The notes under the pieces: model-generated
Databases searched by the model: none
What the model saw: the letters and a program-made list of their open reading frames with translations, nothing else
What the model was told of the DNA's origin: nothing
Shown: positions 35,279 through 45,006 of the stretch, piece by piece
Layout of the letters: every line of letters begins with the position of its first letter
Numbering within the stretch: position 1 is the first letter of the stretch
Program-made: the position numbers and the translations under genes
Source of the DNA: a virus
Direction: 5' to 3' (one strand)
DNA: 64,000 bases
IMG/VR virus record: IMGVR_UViG_3300020192_000010
Coordinates: 30,892 to 94,891 of that record

Positions 35279-37708
35279 TCAGGTGAAGATCGAGTCAGCA
35301 GTTCTAATTACTGATACGTTCATTCCTGCCGAGGTGACGGTTGACTCCGTTTCGAATGGAAGAATTGTTCCTGCTTTACGCGCACGAACAAGAACTGGTA
35401 CGTTTGAAAGATAAGTTACGCTTACGCTCTCATCACCTGGAGAACCACCAGTTCCAACTGTTTCATAACTATCGATAATTGGCACATAAATAGTGTCTGA
35501 TACTGTCGTAGCTACCGGTAACGTATTAATTTCGTACGCATCCGAAATCCAGCTTGTAACTGGAGTAGTAGTTAGTTGGGTTTCTGAATCGACCGAAGCT
35601 ACATAAGCTATAACACCTTCGGTAGTATTACGAAGAAGATCTCCAACCTTAATTCCCCACGTTACGAACGTCGCAGCGGCGTCAACAAGAAGAATTGCAG
35701 AAGAGCCTGCGTCAGCAGTCAAGGCTGTACGTGAAGCCAACGTGAACGTTGCAGTTGCATAGCTGTTGTAGCGGAGTCTAAACTCTGTTTGAGCGCTGGT
35801 ATCTACGAGACGAACAACTCCACCAGTGCTTTTTCCAGGAGTGTCGTTTGTAATAGAGCTTCCGGCAATAAGTGTAGTTGCTCCGGCAGATTGTGCCGTT
35901 CCAAGATATTCGGCTTTATTAATGATACCACCAGCCGCTGTAAGACGGAAAACGCCAACTCTATCGGCTGCACGAGTATTAGATACTTGCACAGTAACTT
36001 TTGTTGGAGCAACTCTAGTTGCTCCTGTGTCATCAGTAAGTTGAAACTTGTTAACGTCAGCCGTTAAATAATTTTTCAAAACTACACCGGGTGCGGTGAA
36101 CCATGATCCTCCCGCGAAGATTCCGAATGGTGCGGCTCCAATTGGTGAGCTTGCGGTTGGTACGGCCGCAGAGACTTCATTAGAGGCAATGCGTCGAACT
36201 ATCTCTCCGTTCGCAAATGTTCCACGAGAGTTTCTTAGAACAAGAATTTTTGCGGTAGTATGATGCGCCACAACTGTTCCAGTGGCGCCACTGGTAACGC
36301 CACTAACGACAGTTCCTTCTGCAATGGATCCGGTTAGAGTTGTATATGATATACGATAGTCGTTACCAATATAACGCTCGCCCTCAATATCATCAGTTTT
36401 TGTTGTAGTAGTTCCGCCTCTACGCGTCAAGAACTGAGTAAATTGATATCCCTCTTGCACAGAACGTGTACCTAAAAGATCTATTGCAATTGAATAATTT
36501 TCAGGAGTTCCGTTTTCGTCAACGTCTTGAGTCGAATCATTTGCATGAGTGACTGTAATCGTATACCCAGCAAGAGTTGTATTTGATGGCGTAGCCGAGG
36601 TACATGTCCCAAGTGATGTATTGCCTTTAATAGTATTTGTGTTATCGAAATCGGTAAGGTCGCCAATCAAATAGTATGTTAACGTTGGTGTCGTTCCTGG
36701 CGAACCAGAAACGGCTGTAAGAACACCCTTTGCAGTGGCGGCAGAAAGAGCACCTGCGGCTGGGGTATAGATAACTTCACCGACAACAAATGTTCCGGTA
36801 CCAACAGTACTTGTAAACGTTCGATATCCTTGGAATTGATTGTTTAAGTCTGTTCCTGTTTGCAGAGGAATAGGGTTACGTCCACCGGCGCTTAGACCTG
36901 AGGTGAAGTGCGCATATGCTTGATTGCCCTGACGCGCGAATACGGTAACGAAACCACCATCTATTGATGTTCCTAATTCAGTAACTGGAACTAAAATATC
37001 AAATGCCCCATCTGGCCACCACGAGAAGGTTCCTTTATAAGCGGTTAGTTTAATTGCGTTTTGATAAACGTATTGTGATGTATTAGATACAAGCGTCGCG
37101 ATTCCGGTGTTATAAATATTAGCCCAAAGCATTTCTCCAGAAACGGCTGCCGTTGCCTGTGTTACTGATGCTGCCGAACCGCTCGTTACAGTGATTGTTC
37201 CAGAAGTTCCTGCCCAATCATTGCCTGCCGCAAATGATGCCGGTCTAATCCAAGCATATTTGACACCAGATACGTTTGCATAATCTAATAGTGTTCCGGT
37301 TGAAGTACTGGTTGCATTAGTAACTGTTTTACCGATATCGCCTGCAATAAAATCTGTGCCGGTTGTATAGGTGATTCGTACGATTCCGGTATTTGTTCCC
37401 GTAGCACGAAGCCAGCCGTTCGTCTTGAGCGCACCACCGTAAAGATGTTCTACAGTTGAGCGATCGATGAACCAAGGATCTTTATCGGAAGGATCGATGA
37501 CGCCGATAGTATATTCGGTTGGAGTCTGCGCACTAATGGCCGAACCATCATCCATCTGATTAAGCTCATCCAAAAGATCGGCAAGAGCAGAGTACAGTTG
37601 GTTTACGGTACGGGTTCCGGTAGCGGAACCGGTCCAAACGACGCGTTTTTGGCGCGTTTCAGCAAGGTAGTATACGGTGAAATCGCCGCCAAGAATTGTA
37701 TCACTCAT
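35279..37708 (-). CDS. Large virion protein with repeated beta modules
   Basis: 809 residues, rich in Thr, Ser, Gly and Ala. The N-terminal 60 residues (VYYLAETRQKRVVWTGSATG, LYSALADLLDELNQMDDG) look like an attachment segment. It contains several copies of a beta module with G-T-x-x-x-G-E-[VI]-x signatures (GTFVVGEVIYTP, RGTFANGEIVRRI, DFIAGDIGKTVT). Modules of this sort occur in head-surface or tail-adhesin proteins. The C-terminus is a smooth beta domain. Host-cell binding or capsid decoration is inferred. Confidence 0.65.
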   Translation of the reverse strand: MSDTILGGDFTVYYLAETRQKRVVWTGSATGTRTVNQLYSALADLLDELNQMDDGSAISAQTPTEYTIGVIDPSDKDPWFIDRSTVEHLYGGALKTNGWLRATGTNTGIVRITYTTGTDFIAGDIGKTVTNATSTSTGTLLDYANVSGVKYAWIRPASFAAGNDWAGTSGTITVTSGSAASVTQATAAVSGEMLWANIYNTGIATLVSNTSQYVYQNAIKLTAYKGTFSWWPDGAFDILVPVTELGTSIDGGFVTVFARQGNQAYAHFTSGLSAGGRNPIPLQTGTDLNNQFQGYRTFTSTVGTGTFVVGEVIYTPAAGALSAATAKGVLTAVSGSPGTTPTLTYYLIGDLTDFDNTNTIKGNTSLGTCTSATPSNTTLAGYTITVTHANDSTQDVDENGTPENYSIAIDLLGTRSVQEGYQFTQFLTRRGGTTTTKTDDIEGERYIGNDYRISYTTLTGSIAEGTVVSGVTSGATGTVVAHHTTAKILVLRNSRGTFANGEIVRRIASNEVSAAVPTASSPIGAAPFGIFAGGSWFTAPGVVLKNYLTADVNKFQLTDDTGATRVAPTKVTVQVSNTRAADRVGVFRLTAAGGIINKAEYLGTAQSAGATTLIAGSSITNDTPGKSTGGVVRLVDTSAQTEFRLRYNSYATATFTLASRTALTADAGSSAILLVDAAATFVTWGIKVGDLLRNTTEGVIAYVASVDSETQLTTTPVTSWISDAYEINTLPVATTVSDTIYVPIIDSYETVGTGGSPGDESVSVTYLSNVPVLVRARKAGTILPFETESTVTSAGMNVSVIRTADSIFT

Positions 37709-37783
37709 TTATTTAATCCCTAAATCTCTATTAGAATTATATTCTAACATAATGCTAAACTAATAGTTAGTTGTGTATTTTTT

Positions 37784-40165
37784 TTACGCCAATGCAATGC
37801 TATCGGTAGCGAGCGTAACGGTAGCTGAGAAACCGGTAGCTGTAATTGTTCCGGATGAGTCGTTGTTTACGTACCTGGTAGTACCGGTGGATGTTTTTCT
37901 AACTCTGATATACACGGCTTCATCGGTGGTATAGGCGTACGTCGTAGTCGCGATCCCAGAAGCATCGGTTAATGCGTTGATAATTTGTGAATTATCGCTG
38001 GATTTGTAAATTGCTACGCGCGCACTAGCGATTGCGGTACCGGTTGCATTTTTGACTGTAACGGTTAAAGTTACCGCATTATTTACCGTCGTAGACGCTC
38101 CAGTGCCGTTTCGAATCGTTGGAGTTCCACCGCCATTCGTAATATTCAGTGTTACGAGACCGCCAGAATCATTGAAAATTGCCGCACTGGTCGTTGTGCC
38201 AAAGCTTGTGAATGTGTTACCAGAAAATGAGTACGTCCCGGCTGTAGTGATTCGAATGGCGTGTCCGGCTGAGGCGCTGCCGGTAAATGCGCAGGAAGAA
38301 AATATTACTGGAGTCGTTACGGTCGTCCAATAATTGCCAGCCGTTACGGTCGTAACATTTATTGTGCTGCCAGAAACAGTTGTAGTTGCGCTAACGGTGA
38401 ATGATGCGTTTGTAGCCGGGACTTTTCCGATGCTGCAATCCACCAGAGCGCAAGCAGTTGCATCGATTGATGGGCATGATGTAAACGATAAGCCATTGAA
38501 TGTAGTGACGTTTCGAAGCGTAGTTGTCGCGTTTACGAGTACAAGTCCGCTAAAATCCCACGTGGCAGCGCTCGTTGCGGCTGCATTGATGGTAAAGAAA
38601 TACGGCGTCGGAGATGTAATAACGGAGTTTGTGAACTTGGCAACGTCACCAGATTTTGCAGAAAAGCTAATTCCAACAGAATTATCAGCAGCATGAAATG
38701 CTAATTCCTTAGCTGTCGTACTTGAGCGACGAGGAAACTGAAGAGCGCCTGCATCAATTTGAAAATTGACCGCATCTCCGCCTCCAATTTGGATCGGGGC
38801 GAAAGATACGGCTCCGTTCGCTCCCGCTTTTTGAATAACCGGAAGTCTAAACGATTTTCCAATGTCAATTAATCCCGCGATATCAACGGGCGTGGTGGCA
38901 TCGCCACCAGCAATAACTTGAGTATTTACTTGATGAATTTCAGAATTATATGTTTGAGATGAGAATGATGGAGCATTACGAAGAAATTGTATATGTGTTA
39001 TTGCTGTTGCGTTAGCGCTTCCTCCGGAACCAGCACTACCGTATTGACTTCCGGAGTATCCGGCTTGAATCGCCCATACAGAACGTTGAGCGGGTGCAGG
39101 CTGCGAATCACGAGCAGCCACTTGATACGCGTTCCAGAACGTCGCAGCTGAACCCATACGAATTACGCAGCCACCTTGAGTAACGGTTCCGAGTCCGAAA
39201 GCCCCCATCTTCGGAGTACCGGCGACGATTGTTCCCATTACTAATCCGGCAGAAAGGTCTCTACCACCGGTCAATACTAACTCTGGTCCCGCCAACGCTG
39301 TCGCGGCAGTCGCCGCCGATGCACTTGTGATAGCGTTTGCATACACGTTGATTCCAAAGTCAGCACCGGCGACCGCGGTCGTGACGGTCGTGGTTTTGCT
39401 ATTTACGTTACCGGTGAGCGATCCGGCACCAGCAGCCGTAAACGAAATGCTATTCAAAGTAGTAATATGATGCCCGCATGTAAGTCTTGTTCCCGGTGAC
39501 GTACTATCATCAATATAAGCCGGAATGCGTCCGCTTGTTGCGTTTTTCATCGCTACGGTTATTCGAACATAAGCCGCCGAAGCGTTTGCTGACCAGTTGA
39601 CAACCGGAACGGCACCTGCTGTTCTTTGAAAATACCAAGCAGCAGATTGATGGCTTGAGGTTGTTGCAGTTGTACCGGTGGAGTCGAAACTATCAATAAA
39701 CATTACACCAGGATCACTTAGAACCTGTGGAGTAGTACCATCGGAAGCAATTGCGTAAAAAACAATATCATCGGCAGTTGCCGAAGTTATCGAAGCATTC
39801 GAAGGAAGTGAAGATGCGCCAATAGCAGCAAAGCTTGGCGTAACACCATCAAATGGTGTTGTTGTATCAATTTCTCTAAAACAATAAATTCCAACAGTGT
39901 ATGCGTCAGCCGTAGTGACTGTAAGAGTTTCGGCGGCGCTTGTGGCGAGACGGTAAAGCAAATATGTAATGGTGCCTGAAGTGATCGGGTTAGCTGGCGC
40001 AGATGGAATAGCCGAAAAAGCAGAACCGCCAAAAGTAGCGGTACCAGAGTCGACAGTAACGACCAATATAAGAATATCGTTGGTTTGATGCGGAGGCAAA
40101 TTGCAAGCCAAGGTCGTTACGGCGCCCGACCCATTTGTTTGTGCTGATTCTACGAAATAAGCCAT
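37784..40165 (-). CDS. Adhesin-like structural protein with C-terminal Ig-like domain
   Basis: 793 residues. Residues 1-115 (YFVESAQTNGSGAVTTLACN, TNDILILVVTVDS, YTVGIYCFREIDTTTPFDG) match a beta-sandwich often found at the start of phage surface proteins. The middle is repetitive, Ser/Thr/Ala-rich and beta-helical in character. Residues about 705-793 (VTVKNATGTAIASARVAIYK, SGIATTTYAY) resemble a carboxypeptidase-regulatory or Ig-like fold. Probably a fibre or capsid-surface adhesin. The GIY-YIG gene ends four bases upstream. Confidence 0.65.
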   Translation of the reverse strand: MAYFVESAQTNGSGAVTTLACNLPPHQTNDILILVVTVDSGTATFGGSAFSAIPSAPANPITSGTITYLLYRLATSAAETLTVTTADAYTVGIYCFREIDTTTPFDGVTPSFAAIGASSLPSNASITSATADDIVFYAIASDGTTPQVLSDPGVMFIDSFDSTGTTATTSSHQSAAWYFQRTAGAVPVVNWSANASAAYVRITVAMKNATSGRIPAYIDDSTSPGTRLTCGHHITTLNSISFTAAGAGSLTGNVNSKTTTVTTAVAGADFGINVYANAITSASAATAATALAGPELVLTGGRDLSAGLVMGTIVAGTPKMGAFGLGTVTQGGCVIRMGSAATFWNAYQVAARDSQPAPAQRSVWAIQAGYSGSQYGSAGSGGSANATAITHIQFLRNAPSFSSQTYNSEIHQVNTQVIAGGDATTPVDIAGLIDIGKSFRLPVIQKAGANGAVSFAPIQIGGGDAVNFQIDAGALQFPRRSSTTAKELAFHAADNSVGISFSAKSGDVAKFTNSVITSPTPYFFTINAAATSAATWDFSGLVLVNATTTLRNVTTFNGLSFTSCPSIDATACALVDCSIGKVPATNASFTVSATTTVSGSTINVTTVTAGNYWTTVTTPVIFSSCAFTGSASAGHAIRITTAGTYSFSGNTFTSFGTTTSAAIFNDSGGLVTLNITNGGGTPTIRNGTGASTTVNNAVTLTVTVKNATGTAIASARVAIYKSSDNSQIINALTDASGIATTTYAYTTDEAVYIRVRKTSTGTTRYVNNDSSGTITATGFSATVTLATDSIALA

Positions 40166-40169
40166 GTTC

Positions 40170-40847
40170 TTACGTAATTTTTCTAAATGTATTAATGCCC
40201 ATTTTATGTAGTCGATATGTTATGCCCTTGTGACTTTTCATTCCGACTTTTTTTGCTATTTTCCTACAACTTAATCCACTATTAAAAAGTTCTAATATGT
40301 TTTCATCAGAAACATCAACGCGATACTTACCATTTTTGGCACCAGTTTGTTGACGAGCTTTCTCTGCTAAAAATTTTTTTGTTTCTAAACTGTGAGTTCT
40401 ACCAGTAGATTTCACACGAATGTTTTCTCTATGTTCTTCAGAAAACGATGGAGGGGACTGCCTATTGGGATACTTATTTCCCTTCTTCGCTTGGGATATT
40501 TTTAATTTTGTATCTTCACTTCTTTCCTTTCCTAACCAATAGTTATTTACATTTCCGCCCTCCGCCACGTTATATCCAAATTTACAATTACGACTATTAT
40601 AATGTATAATCATATTCTTTTCTAACTGGTCAGCATCTTCTTGTGATCTGGTACAAAGAATTGGTTCATATATAAAATTTTCAACACCATATTTGCGGAA
40701 CGACCTATATATTGGATATTGGAGCTTATTTCTTTTCATTTCACATAAATAAGACGACCACCGATTTTTTAGATTTTTAGTTTGTCCTACATACATTTTG
40801 TTATTTATTTTATTTGTTATCAAGTAAATGTAATAAATATACGACAT
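40170..40847 (-). CDS. GIY-YIG homing endonuclease with NUMOD motifs
   Basis: 225 residues. The nuclease domain has YYIYLITNKINNKMYVGQT (GIY-YIG equivalent, residues 5-23), Arg29, and Glu76 in the QLEKNMI helix, all expected for catalysis. GYNVAEGG follows. NUMOD3-like repeats (LGKERSEDTKLKISQAKKG and SEEHRENI) lie at 105-150 and a NUMOD1-like helix-turn-helix (ILELFNSGLSCRKIAKKVG) at 184-202. Typical of T4-like SegA/I-TevI relatives. It sits between two structural genes with minimal spacing and is markedly more AT-rich than them, consistent with recent insertion. Confidence 0.92.
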   Translation of the reverse strand: MSYIYYIYLITNKINNKMYVGQTKNLKNRWSSYLCEMKRNKLQYPIYRSFRKYGVENFIYEPILCTRSQEDADQLEKNMIIHYNSRNCKFGYNVAEGGNVNNYWLGKERSEDTKLKISQAKKGNKYPNRQSPPSFSEEHRENIRVKSTGRTHSLETKKFLAEKARQQTGAKNGKYRVDVSDENILELFNSGLSCRKIAKKVGMKSHKGITYRLHKMGINTFRKIT

Positions 40848-40867
40848 AAATATATGTTAATTTATTA

Positions 40868-41833
40868 CTAGTTGTATGTTTCACTTGCACGATTATCCCA
40901 AATTGCAGTAGTAGAAGACCATTCTGTAAATGTGGGCTCACCAGCCACTAGTGTTATTCTTTTTATTTCCCAAACCGCTGCACTGGTAGCTGAACCTAAT
41001 TCTGCCGTACCAATATATATAACGGTATCGCCTATATCGTAGGCAACTTTATTGACAGCTCCTCCTCCGGAAAGAACATTGACTGGAATAGCTCCTTGAT
41101 TAGAGGCAAGAACAACTGGCGTGCTGTTCGCCATTGTTTTTTGACCTAAAGTATTTATGCGTCCTGTGAAGGTAGCGTCTGCCAACCGAGTAGATAACGT
41201 AGTTTCGGTTGCTGCTCCTGAGGGAAGCGGTAACGCTGCGGCGGAGATGGCGAAGGTTCCGGACCCGGCATCGGCCGTAACCGTTCCTGAGACCGGCTGG
41301 GTGGCTTGCCAGAACGTTCCTGTAACCGACAGCGAACTCTGATCAGAAGCAATAACTACCGGAGTGCTGGCAGCCATGACTTTTTGACCAAGCGTATTGA
41401 TCCTATCAGTAAATGCAGACGAAGTTAATAACGTCGCGAGTGTCAGTTCAGTTGCGGCTCCAGATGGTAGCGGCAACGATGCGACGCTAATCGGTTGAGT
41501 CGTGGTGCCTATCGGATCTATTCGTAAAGTTCCGTTAGACGTTACACGTAACGATATAAGATTTGTTCCATCGGACCCGCCAACCATTGTGGCGTCACTC
41601 GGAACAATCGCTCCGGTTGCAGACGTGCTAGAACTAGAAGCGGTGATGTTACCAGTAATTGGTAACGGCTCGCCCCCAATAATACCTTGAACCGTAATGA
41701 CGCCAGTGGCAGGGGTACCGGCCGTGCCGCTTCCGGTAACCTGAGCCTGAAGTCGGTATACACCGCCATCATCAACAACCCCAAGAGGATTGCCAAACTT
41801 ATCATAAAGTATAGCAATAGGTTGAATTGACAT
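40868..41833 (-). CDS. Structural protein with tandem LPSGAATE repeats
   Basis: 321 residues. Two copies of a repeat of about 80 residues begin at LPLPSGAATELTLATLL and LPLPSGAATETTLSTRL and contain TDRINTLGQKVMAASTPVVI and TGRINTLGQKTMANSTPVVL. Related repeats are common in phage tail or head-surface proteins. The N-terminus is a short beta domain (IQPIAILYDKFGNPLGVVD), the C-terminus another. GAGG precedes the ATG. Function beyond virion structure is unknown. Confidence 0.7.
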   Translation of the reverse strand: MSIQPIAILYDKFGNPLGVVDDGGVYRLQAQVTGSGTAGTPATGVITVQGIIGGEPLPITGNITASSSSTSATGAIVPSDATMVGGSDGTNLISLRVTSNGTLRIDPIGTTTQPISVASLPLPSGAATELTLATLLTSSAFTDRINTLGQKVMAASTPVVIASDQSSLSVTGTFWQATQPVSGTVTADAGSGTFAISAAALPLPSGAATETTLSTRLADATFTGRINTLGQKTMANSTPVVLASNQGAIPVNVLSGGGAVNKVAYDIGDTVIYIGTAELGSATSAAVWEIKRITLVAGEPTFTEWSSTTAIWDNRASETYN

Positions 41834-41839
41834 TTAGCC

Positions 41840-42484
41840 TCAGAGAATTGTTCTAGTGCGTGATAATTCTAAAGCACCGTTTGACGTAATTGTATCTATT
41901 ATTTGTGCCGAAACGGTCGTGCCATCAGTAGCATATATTTTCCAATGCTCTGCCGTTACAATATTATTTCCATTATATGTGTAAAGGGTTTCTACAATTT
42001 TATTTGTTTTAGCTGATGAAGTCCACCACGTTACAGATGCTGGAAATGGATCGCTTGCTGGTAACAATTCGCGATAAGCTCCGCTTGTAAACCCATTTGC
42101 CGGGCCGTTATCAATAAAATGAATAAGTTGACGTAGAGATTGGTGTTGTCCGGAACTTATACCTCCGCCACTTCCTGCTGCCTCTAAACCGTTAACAACA
42201 CCGGAATCCATAAGAAATTGTTTTTGATTATCGTTGAATTGCAGCAAATCGATATCACTAAATGTAATAGTTATCTCATTAGCTCGTAATTTACGAAGCA
42301 ATTCTCCTTTTAGTAAGGAGGCTCGTAAATCGGCTTCTCCGACACCTGGTATATCTAAAAGATCGCGGTCCTGCCCTGGCCCTATGGGAAACTGGAATAT
42401 CCGCACCATCTTATTTGGAGAAGCTATGTTTCGAACCACAAAACCCTGATTATACTTTCTAAACGGAGCAAATTGGTTTGTCAC
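41840..42484 (-). CDS. Virion structural protein, function unknown
   Basis: 214 residues from a GTG at 42484 (GAGG seven bases upstream; the stop of the preceding gene is immediately before). Contains a KMVRIFQFPIGPGQDRDLLD strand region, then GVGEADLRASLLKGELLRKL and a Gly-rich linker (AAGSGGGISSGQHQ) that separates a C-terminal beta domain (TVSAQIIDTITSNGALELSR). Such architecture suits an attachment plus display domain. The following 321-residue gene is probably its partner. Confidence 0.65.
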   Translation of the reverse strand: MTNQFAPFRKYNQGFVVRNIASPNKMVRIFQFPIGPGQDRDLLDIPGVGEADLRASLLKGELLRKLRANEITITFSDIDLLQFNDNQKQFLMDSGVVNGLEAAGSGGGISSGQHQSLRQLIHFIDNGPANGFTSGAYRELLPASDPFPASVTWWTSSAKTNKIVETLYTYNGNNIVTAEHWKIYATDGTTVSAQIIDTITSNGALELSRTRTIL

Positions 42485-43201
42485 TTAAACCTCTTCTTTT
42501 TTATTATCTGCTATCTTATCCTTAATCGTAATTGTAACGGATCTTTCTACTTCTTTATTTTCTTGATTTGCTTTTACATCGCCAAACAGCTTATCAATCA
42601 TGCTGTCAGGGCCCTTAACAATAGAATGGGTTGGAAGGCTGTTTTTAGCAATCCCACCAAGATTATAATTGCTGTAAATAGTTTTATGAAGCAGCTTTTC
42701 ATCTCGATCGATGACTAAAGTCCTCAATTCCTTTTCAGAAAGACGTTGAACATCTTCTGGGCGAAGGCGATATCGCAAATACATAAGCTCTTCAAGATAT
42801 GCAAGCTGCGGTTTAAAGAAATCCATATCTTTTTGTTCAACGCGAAGAGTGCGATCAAGTGCAGACGACAAAATTCGGCAGTAACTGTCGTGCCAATCAG
42901 GGTCACCCATGAAATCTTCTTTAATACCATCAACAGCAATCTTCAGTTTGAAGAACGTTTTTAGTTTTTCTGAAGATTCTTTATCAATGTAGGCTTCACT
43001 ACGATGATAGTTCTGTAGGTTACGACGAGGAATGAAATCTGTTTCAGAATTTACTCGTCTGGTATCAAAGGCATTCTTAACAAATGGGTCTTGACGAACT
43101 AAATCGAAATACTTCCTTCGCAGCTGAATAGCTTCCCGACGCGAAGGTGAATTCGCCACCTTAATTAGTGCATCGTAGGCTCTCAAAAAGTATTTATTCA
43201 T
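42485..43201 (-). CDS. Helical head/neck-region protein, function unknown
   Basis: 238 residues, mostly charged helices (REAIQLRRKYFDLVRQDPFV, FFKPQLAYLEELMYLRYRLR). The N-terminus has YDALIKVANSP, an example of the short hydrophobic-x-K-x-A motif shared with many head-cluster proteins in this window. It ends in a Lys/Glu-rich tail. Location between the capsid genes and the adhesin operon suggests a head-completion or internal role. No family recognised. Confidence 0.6.
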   Translation of the reverse strand: MNKYFLRAYDALIKVANSPSRREAIQLRRKYFDLVRQDPFVKNAFDTRRVNSETDFIPRRNLQNYHRSEAYIDKESSEKLKTFFKLKIAVDGIKEDFMGDPDWHDSYCRILSSALDRTLRVEQKDMDFFKPQLAYLEELMYLRYRLRPEDVQRLSEKELRTLVIDRDEKLLHKTIYSNYNLGGIAKNSLPTHSIVKGPDSMIDKLFGDVKANQENKEVERSVTITIKDKIADNKKEEV

Positions 43202-43256
43202 CTGATCTCACCGCCGCCACATGTTGATATTTAGAACATACAATATTATGCAGCGG

Positions 43257-43898
43257 CTACTTTTCCAAGCAGAAATTAAGCATATCTATTTTGTAACCAT
43301 ATAGTTCAGCAAAATTCATAGCATCGTATCTATTCAAACAGCCCGATTCAAACGATGCTGATGAATTCATTATACCAACAGCATTATCGGTATGTTGTAA
43401 TTTTATTGCGTGCCCAAATTCGTGTATCGCGACAATTCTTAGTTTATAGCTAGTTACTATTCTATCTGTAACAAGACCTATAAACCATCTATTTGTCTTT
43501 ACATCTGTAAGCTGCCAAAACCCAAAAGTCAGACGTGTCTCATAGATTCCTTTCTTTTTATTATCCGTCTCTATTTCTTTATCCGTCTTGATAACAAAAG
43601 GGCTCGATGCAGTCGTTTTAAACATAATGTTTCGATCAATCAGTCCTACAAAAGTATGTGATGATGGATGATACGGGTAGATAAGATTGAATTGAACCAC
43701 GCCTCTCGATACATACTTCCATTCATCAGCAGCAGACTTAATGACGATATACTCATCAAACGTAAATGCTTCATCAACATATACTGTCTGAGTAATAATC
43801 CCCTCTGAGTTGAGGGGAATTCTTGCTTTTGGAGTACACGAAACCAGGGCCATTATCAATAGCCCGGCAAAGGCCAGGAACGTCAGCCATCTGTGCAT
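43257..43898 (-). CDS. Lipoprotein metzincin-type metalloprotease
   Basis: 213 residues. A basic start and hydrophobic stretch (LTFLAFAGLLIMAL) lead to a lipobox LVSC with Cys21, predicting export and lipidation. The zinc motif H159-E160-x-x-H163-x5-H169 (HEFGHAIKLQH) is the full metzincin consensus, and Met177 in GIMNSS fits the Met-turn. It resembles matrixin-like peptidases. A phage-encoded envelope-anchored protease beside the capsid gene is unusual; it may modify host surface proteins, or protect the infected cell from further adsorption. It is preceded by TGATATAG eleven bases upstream and follows the capsid terminator, so it may have its own promoter. Confidence 0.8.
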   Translation of the reverse strand: MHRWLTFLAFAGLLIMALVSCTPKARIPLNSEGIITQTVYVDEAFTFDEYIVIKSAADEWKYVSRGVVQFNLIYPYHPSSHTFVGLIDRNIMFKTTASSPFVIKTDKEIETDNKKKGIYETRLTFGFWQLTDVKTNRWFIGLVTDRIVTSYKLRIVAIHEFGHAIKLQHTDNAVGIMNSSASFESGCLNRYDAMNFAELYGYKIDMLNFCLEK

Positions 43899-43923
43899 GC
43901 TTATACTTACTATATCAGTGCGT

Positions 43924-43959
43924 AAAAAAGAAAACGGGACCTGTAATTAAACAAGTCCC
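43924..43959 (-). terminator. Intrinsic terminator after the major capsid gene
   Basis: On the minus-strand RNA an 8-pair stem (GGGACUUG / CAGGUCCC with one G-U pair) with an 8-base loop is followed by GUUUUCUUUUUU. The wobble pair works only in this direction. It is about 40 bases past the capsid stop codon. Confidence 0.85.
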
Positions 43960-44001
43960 ATCATTCTAAACAGGAACTCTAGGTTCCATGTTAATTAATT
44001 A

Positions 44002-45006
44002 TCAGCCGGTAAGGGTGCTCTTCTTGCCTGCGGAAACTCCGCGTGCGTTCACGATACCAATTCCGATGATCTCGGAGACAACCCAACCAAGCTTCAGCTG
44101 CTTTGGCTCGTCTGCTGGCAGAACTTCGATATCCTGACGGATTGGCATTACGCCTACGAACTCTGGGTCAGCTGCTGCGTAAACCGTTCCTGGTGGAACG
44201 ATCTTGGAGACGAGGATGTCTGCGCCCCAGATGTGAGCATAGAGGCCCGTCTGGAGGATTTCGCGCTGCGTAACTGGATCTACTTCTCCACCGCCTACGC
44301 CCTGTCCACCACCAGATCCCCACTTGAGGATATCGGTGAACTCGCAGATGTTCATGAAGTACTTCGTGGTGACGAGGTCCCAACGATCGACCTGTGCCTT
44401 AAGTTCGAGCAAGTCGCGCTTAAGCAGACCGGAGTCGCTGATATCCTGAACCGTGTTTTCAACGGAAGAGGATGCATCAAGAGCCGCGAACACGTTCGCG
44501 TCTTCCTGTGCCATGATTTCCTGGCGTGCCTTCTGTACTGCACGATCAATTACGTTAAAGCGGCGGCGCTTTACTTCTGCGATACGAACCGTTGGGTTCG
44601 CAAAGATTTCGAACTCTGGAACCGTTACGCGGTCACCGAATACACGGGACTCTGGTCCGGAACCGTTAGACGAAATAACAACGGCCGAGACGTCGATGTC
44701 GCGGTCATACGTTGGCATTGCTCCCTGTGGAAGTGGGTCGACGACGAGCGCACGACGAGCAATTCCATGGTAGTCAAGGTTTCGACGAATTGGATTTGCC
44801 ATCGCTTGAGCTAAAGCAATCTTTCCGTCCTGGGTCATGATTGCGCGCGAGATGAGGTCATCACGGCGGTCCTCAGAAACATTTCCTGCAAGCGCAGCGT
44901 TCGAAGGAGCATTCTCTTCGAGAACAGATGCGTACTTTGCAATCGTCTCAAGGGCTTCCTTGAGCGAGGAGGCGTTTACTTCGCCTTTTGAGTTGAACAT
45001 AGACAT
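44002..45006 (-). CDS. Major capsid protein (HK97-fold type)
   Basis: 334 residues. The C-terminal half carries a pattern I recognise from phage major capsid proteins: LQTGLYAHIWGADILVSKIV, GTVYAAADPEFVGVMPIRQD, IEVLPADEPKQLKLGW, and a final EIIGIGIVNARG. A Gly-rich loop (WGSGGGQGVGGGEVD) precedes it. The helical N-terminal 75 residues could be a cleaved scaffold-like delta domain; the gene cluster does encode a protease. Strong AAAGG site, smooth codon use, and dedicated terminators on both sides are consistent with high expression. Confidence 0.9.
   Translation of the reverse strand: MSMFNSKGEVNASSLKEALETIAKYASVLEENAPSNAALAGNVSEDRRDDLISRAIMTQDGKIALAQAMANPIRRNLDYHGIARRALVVDPLPQGAMPTYDRDIDVSAVVISSNGSGPESRVFGDRVTVPEFEIFANPTVRIAEVKRRRFNVIDRAVQKARQEIMAQEDANVFAALDASSSVENTVQDISDSGLLKRDLLELKAQVDRWDLVTTKYFMNICEFTDILKWGSGGGQGVGGGEVDPVTQREILQTGLYAHIWGADILVSKIVPPGTVYAAADPEFVGVMPIRQDIEVLPADEPKQLKLGWVVSEIIGIGIVNARGVSAGKKSTLTG

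Noticed and set aside
44233-44814. Long plus-strand open frame opposite the major capsid gene
   Set aside because: The opposite strand encodes a clear capsid protein with a good start; the plus frame has no recognisable pattern and reflects codon bias.
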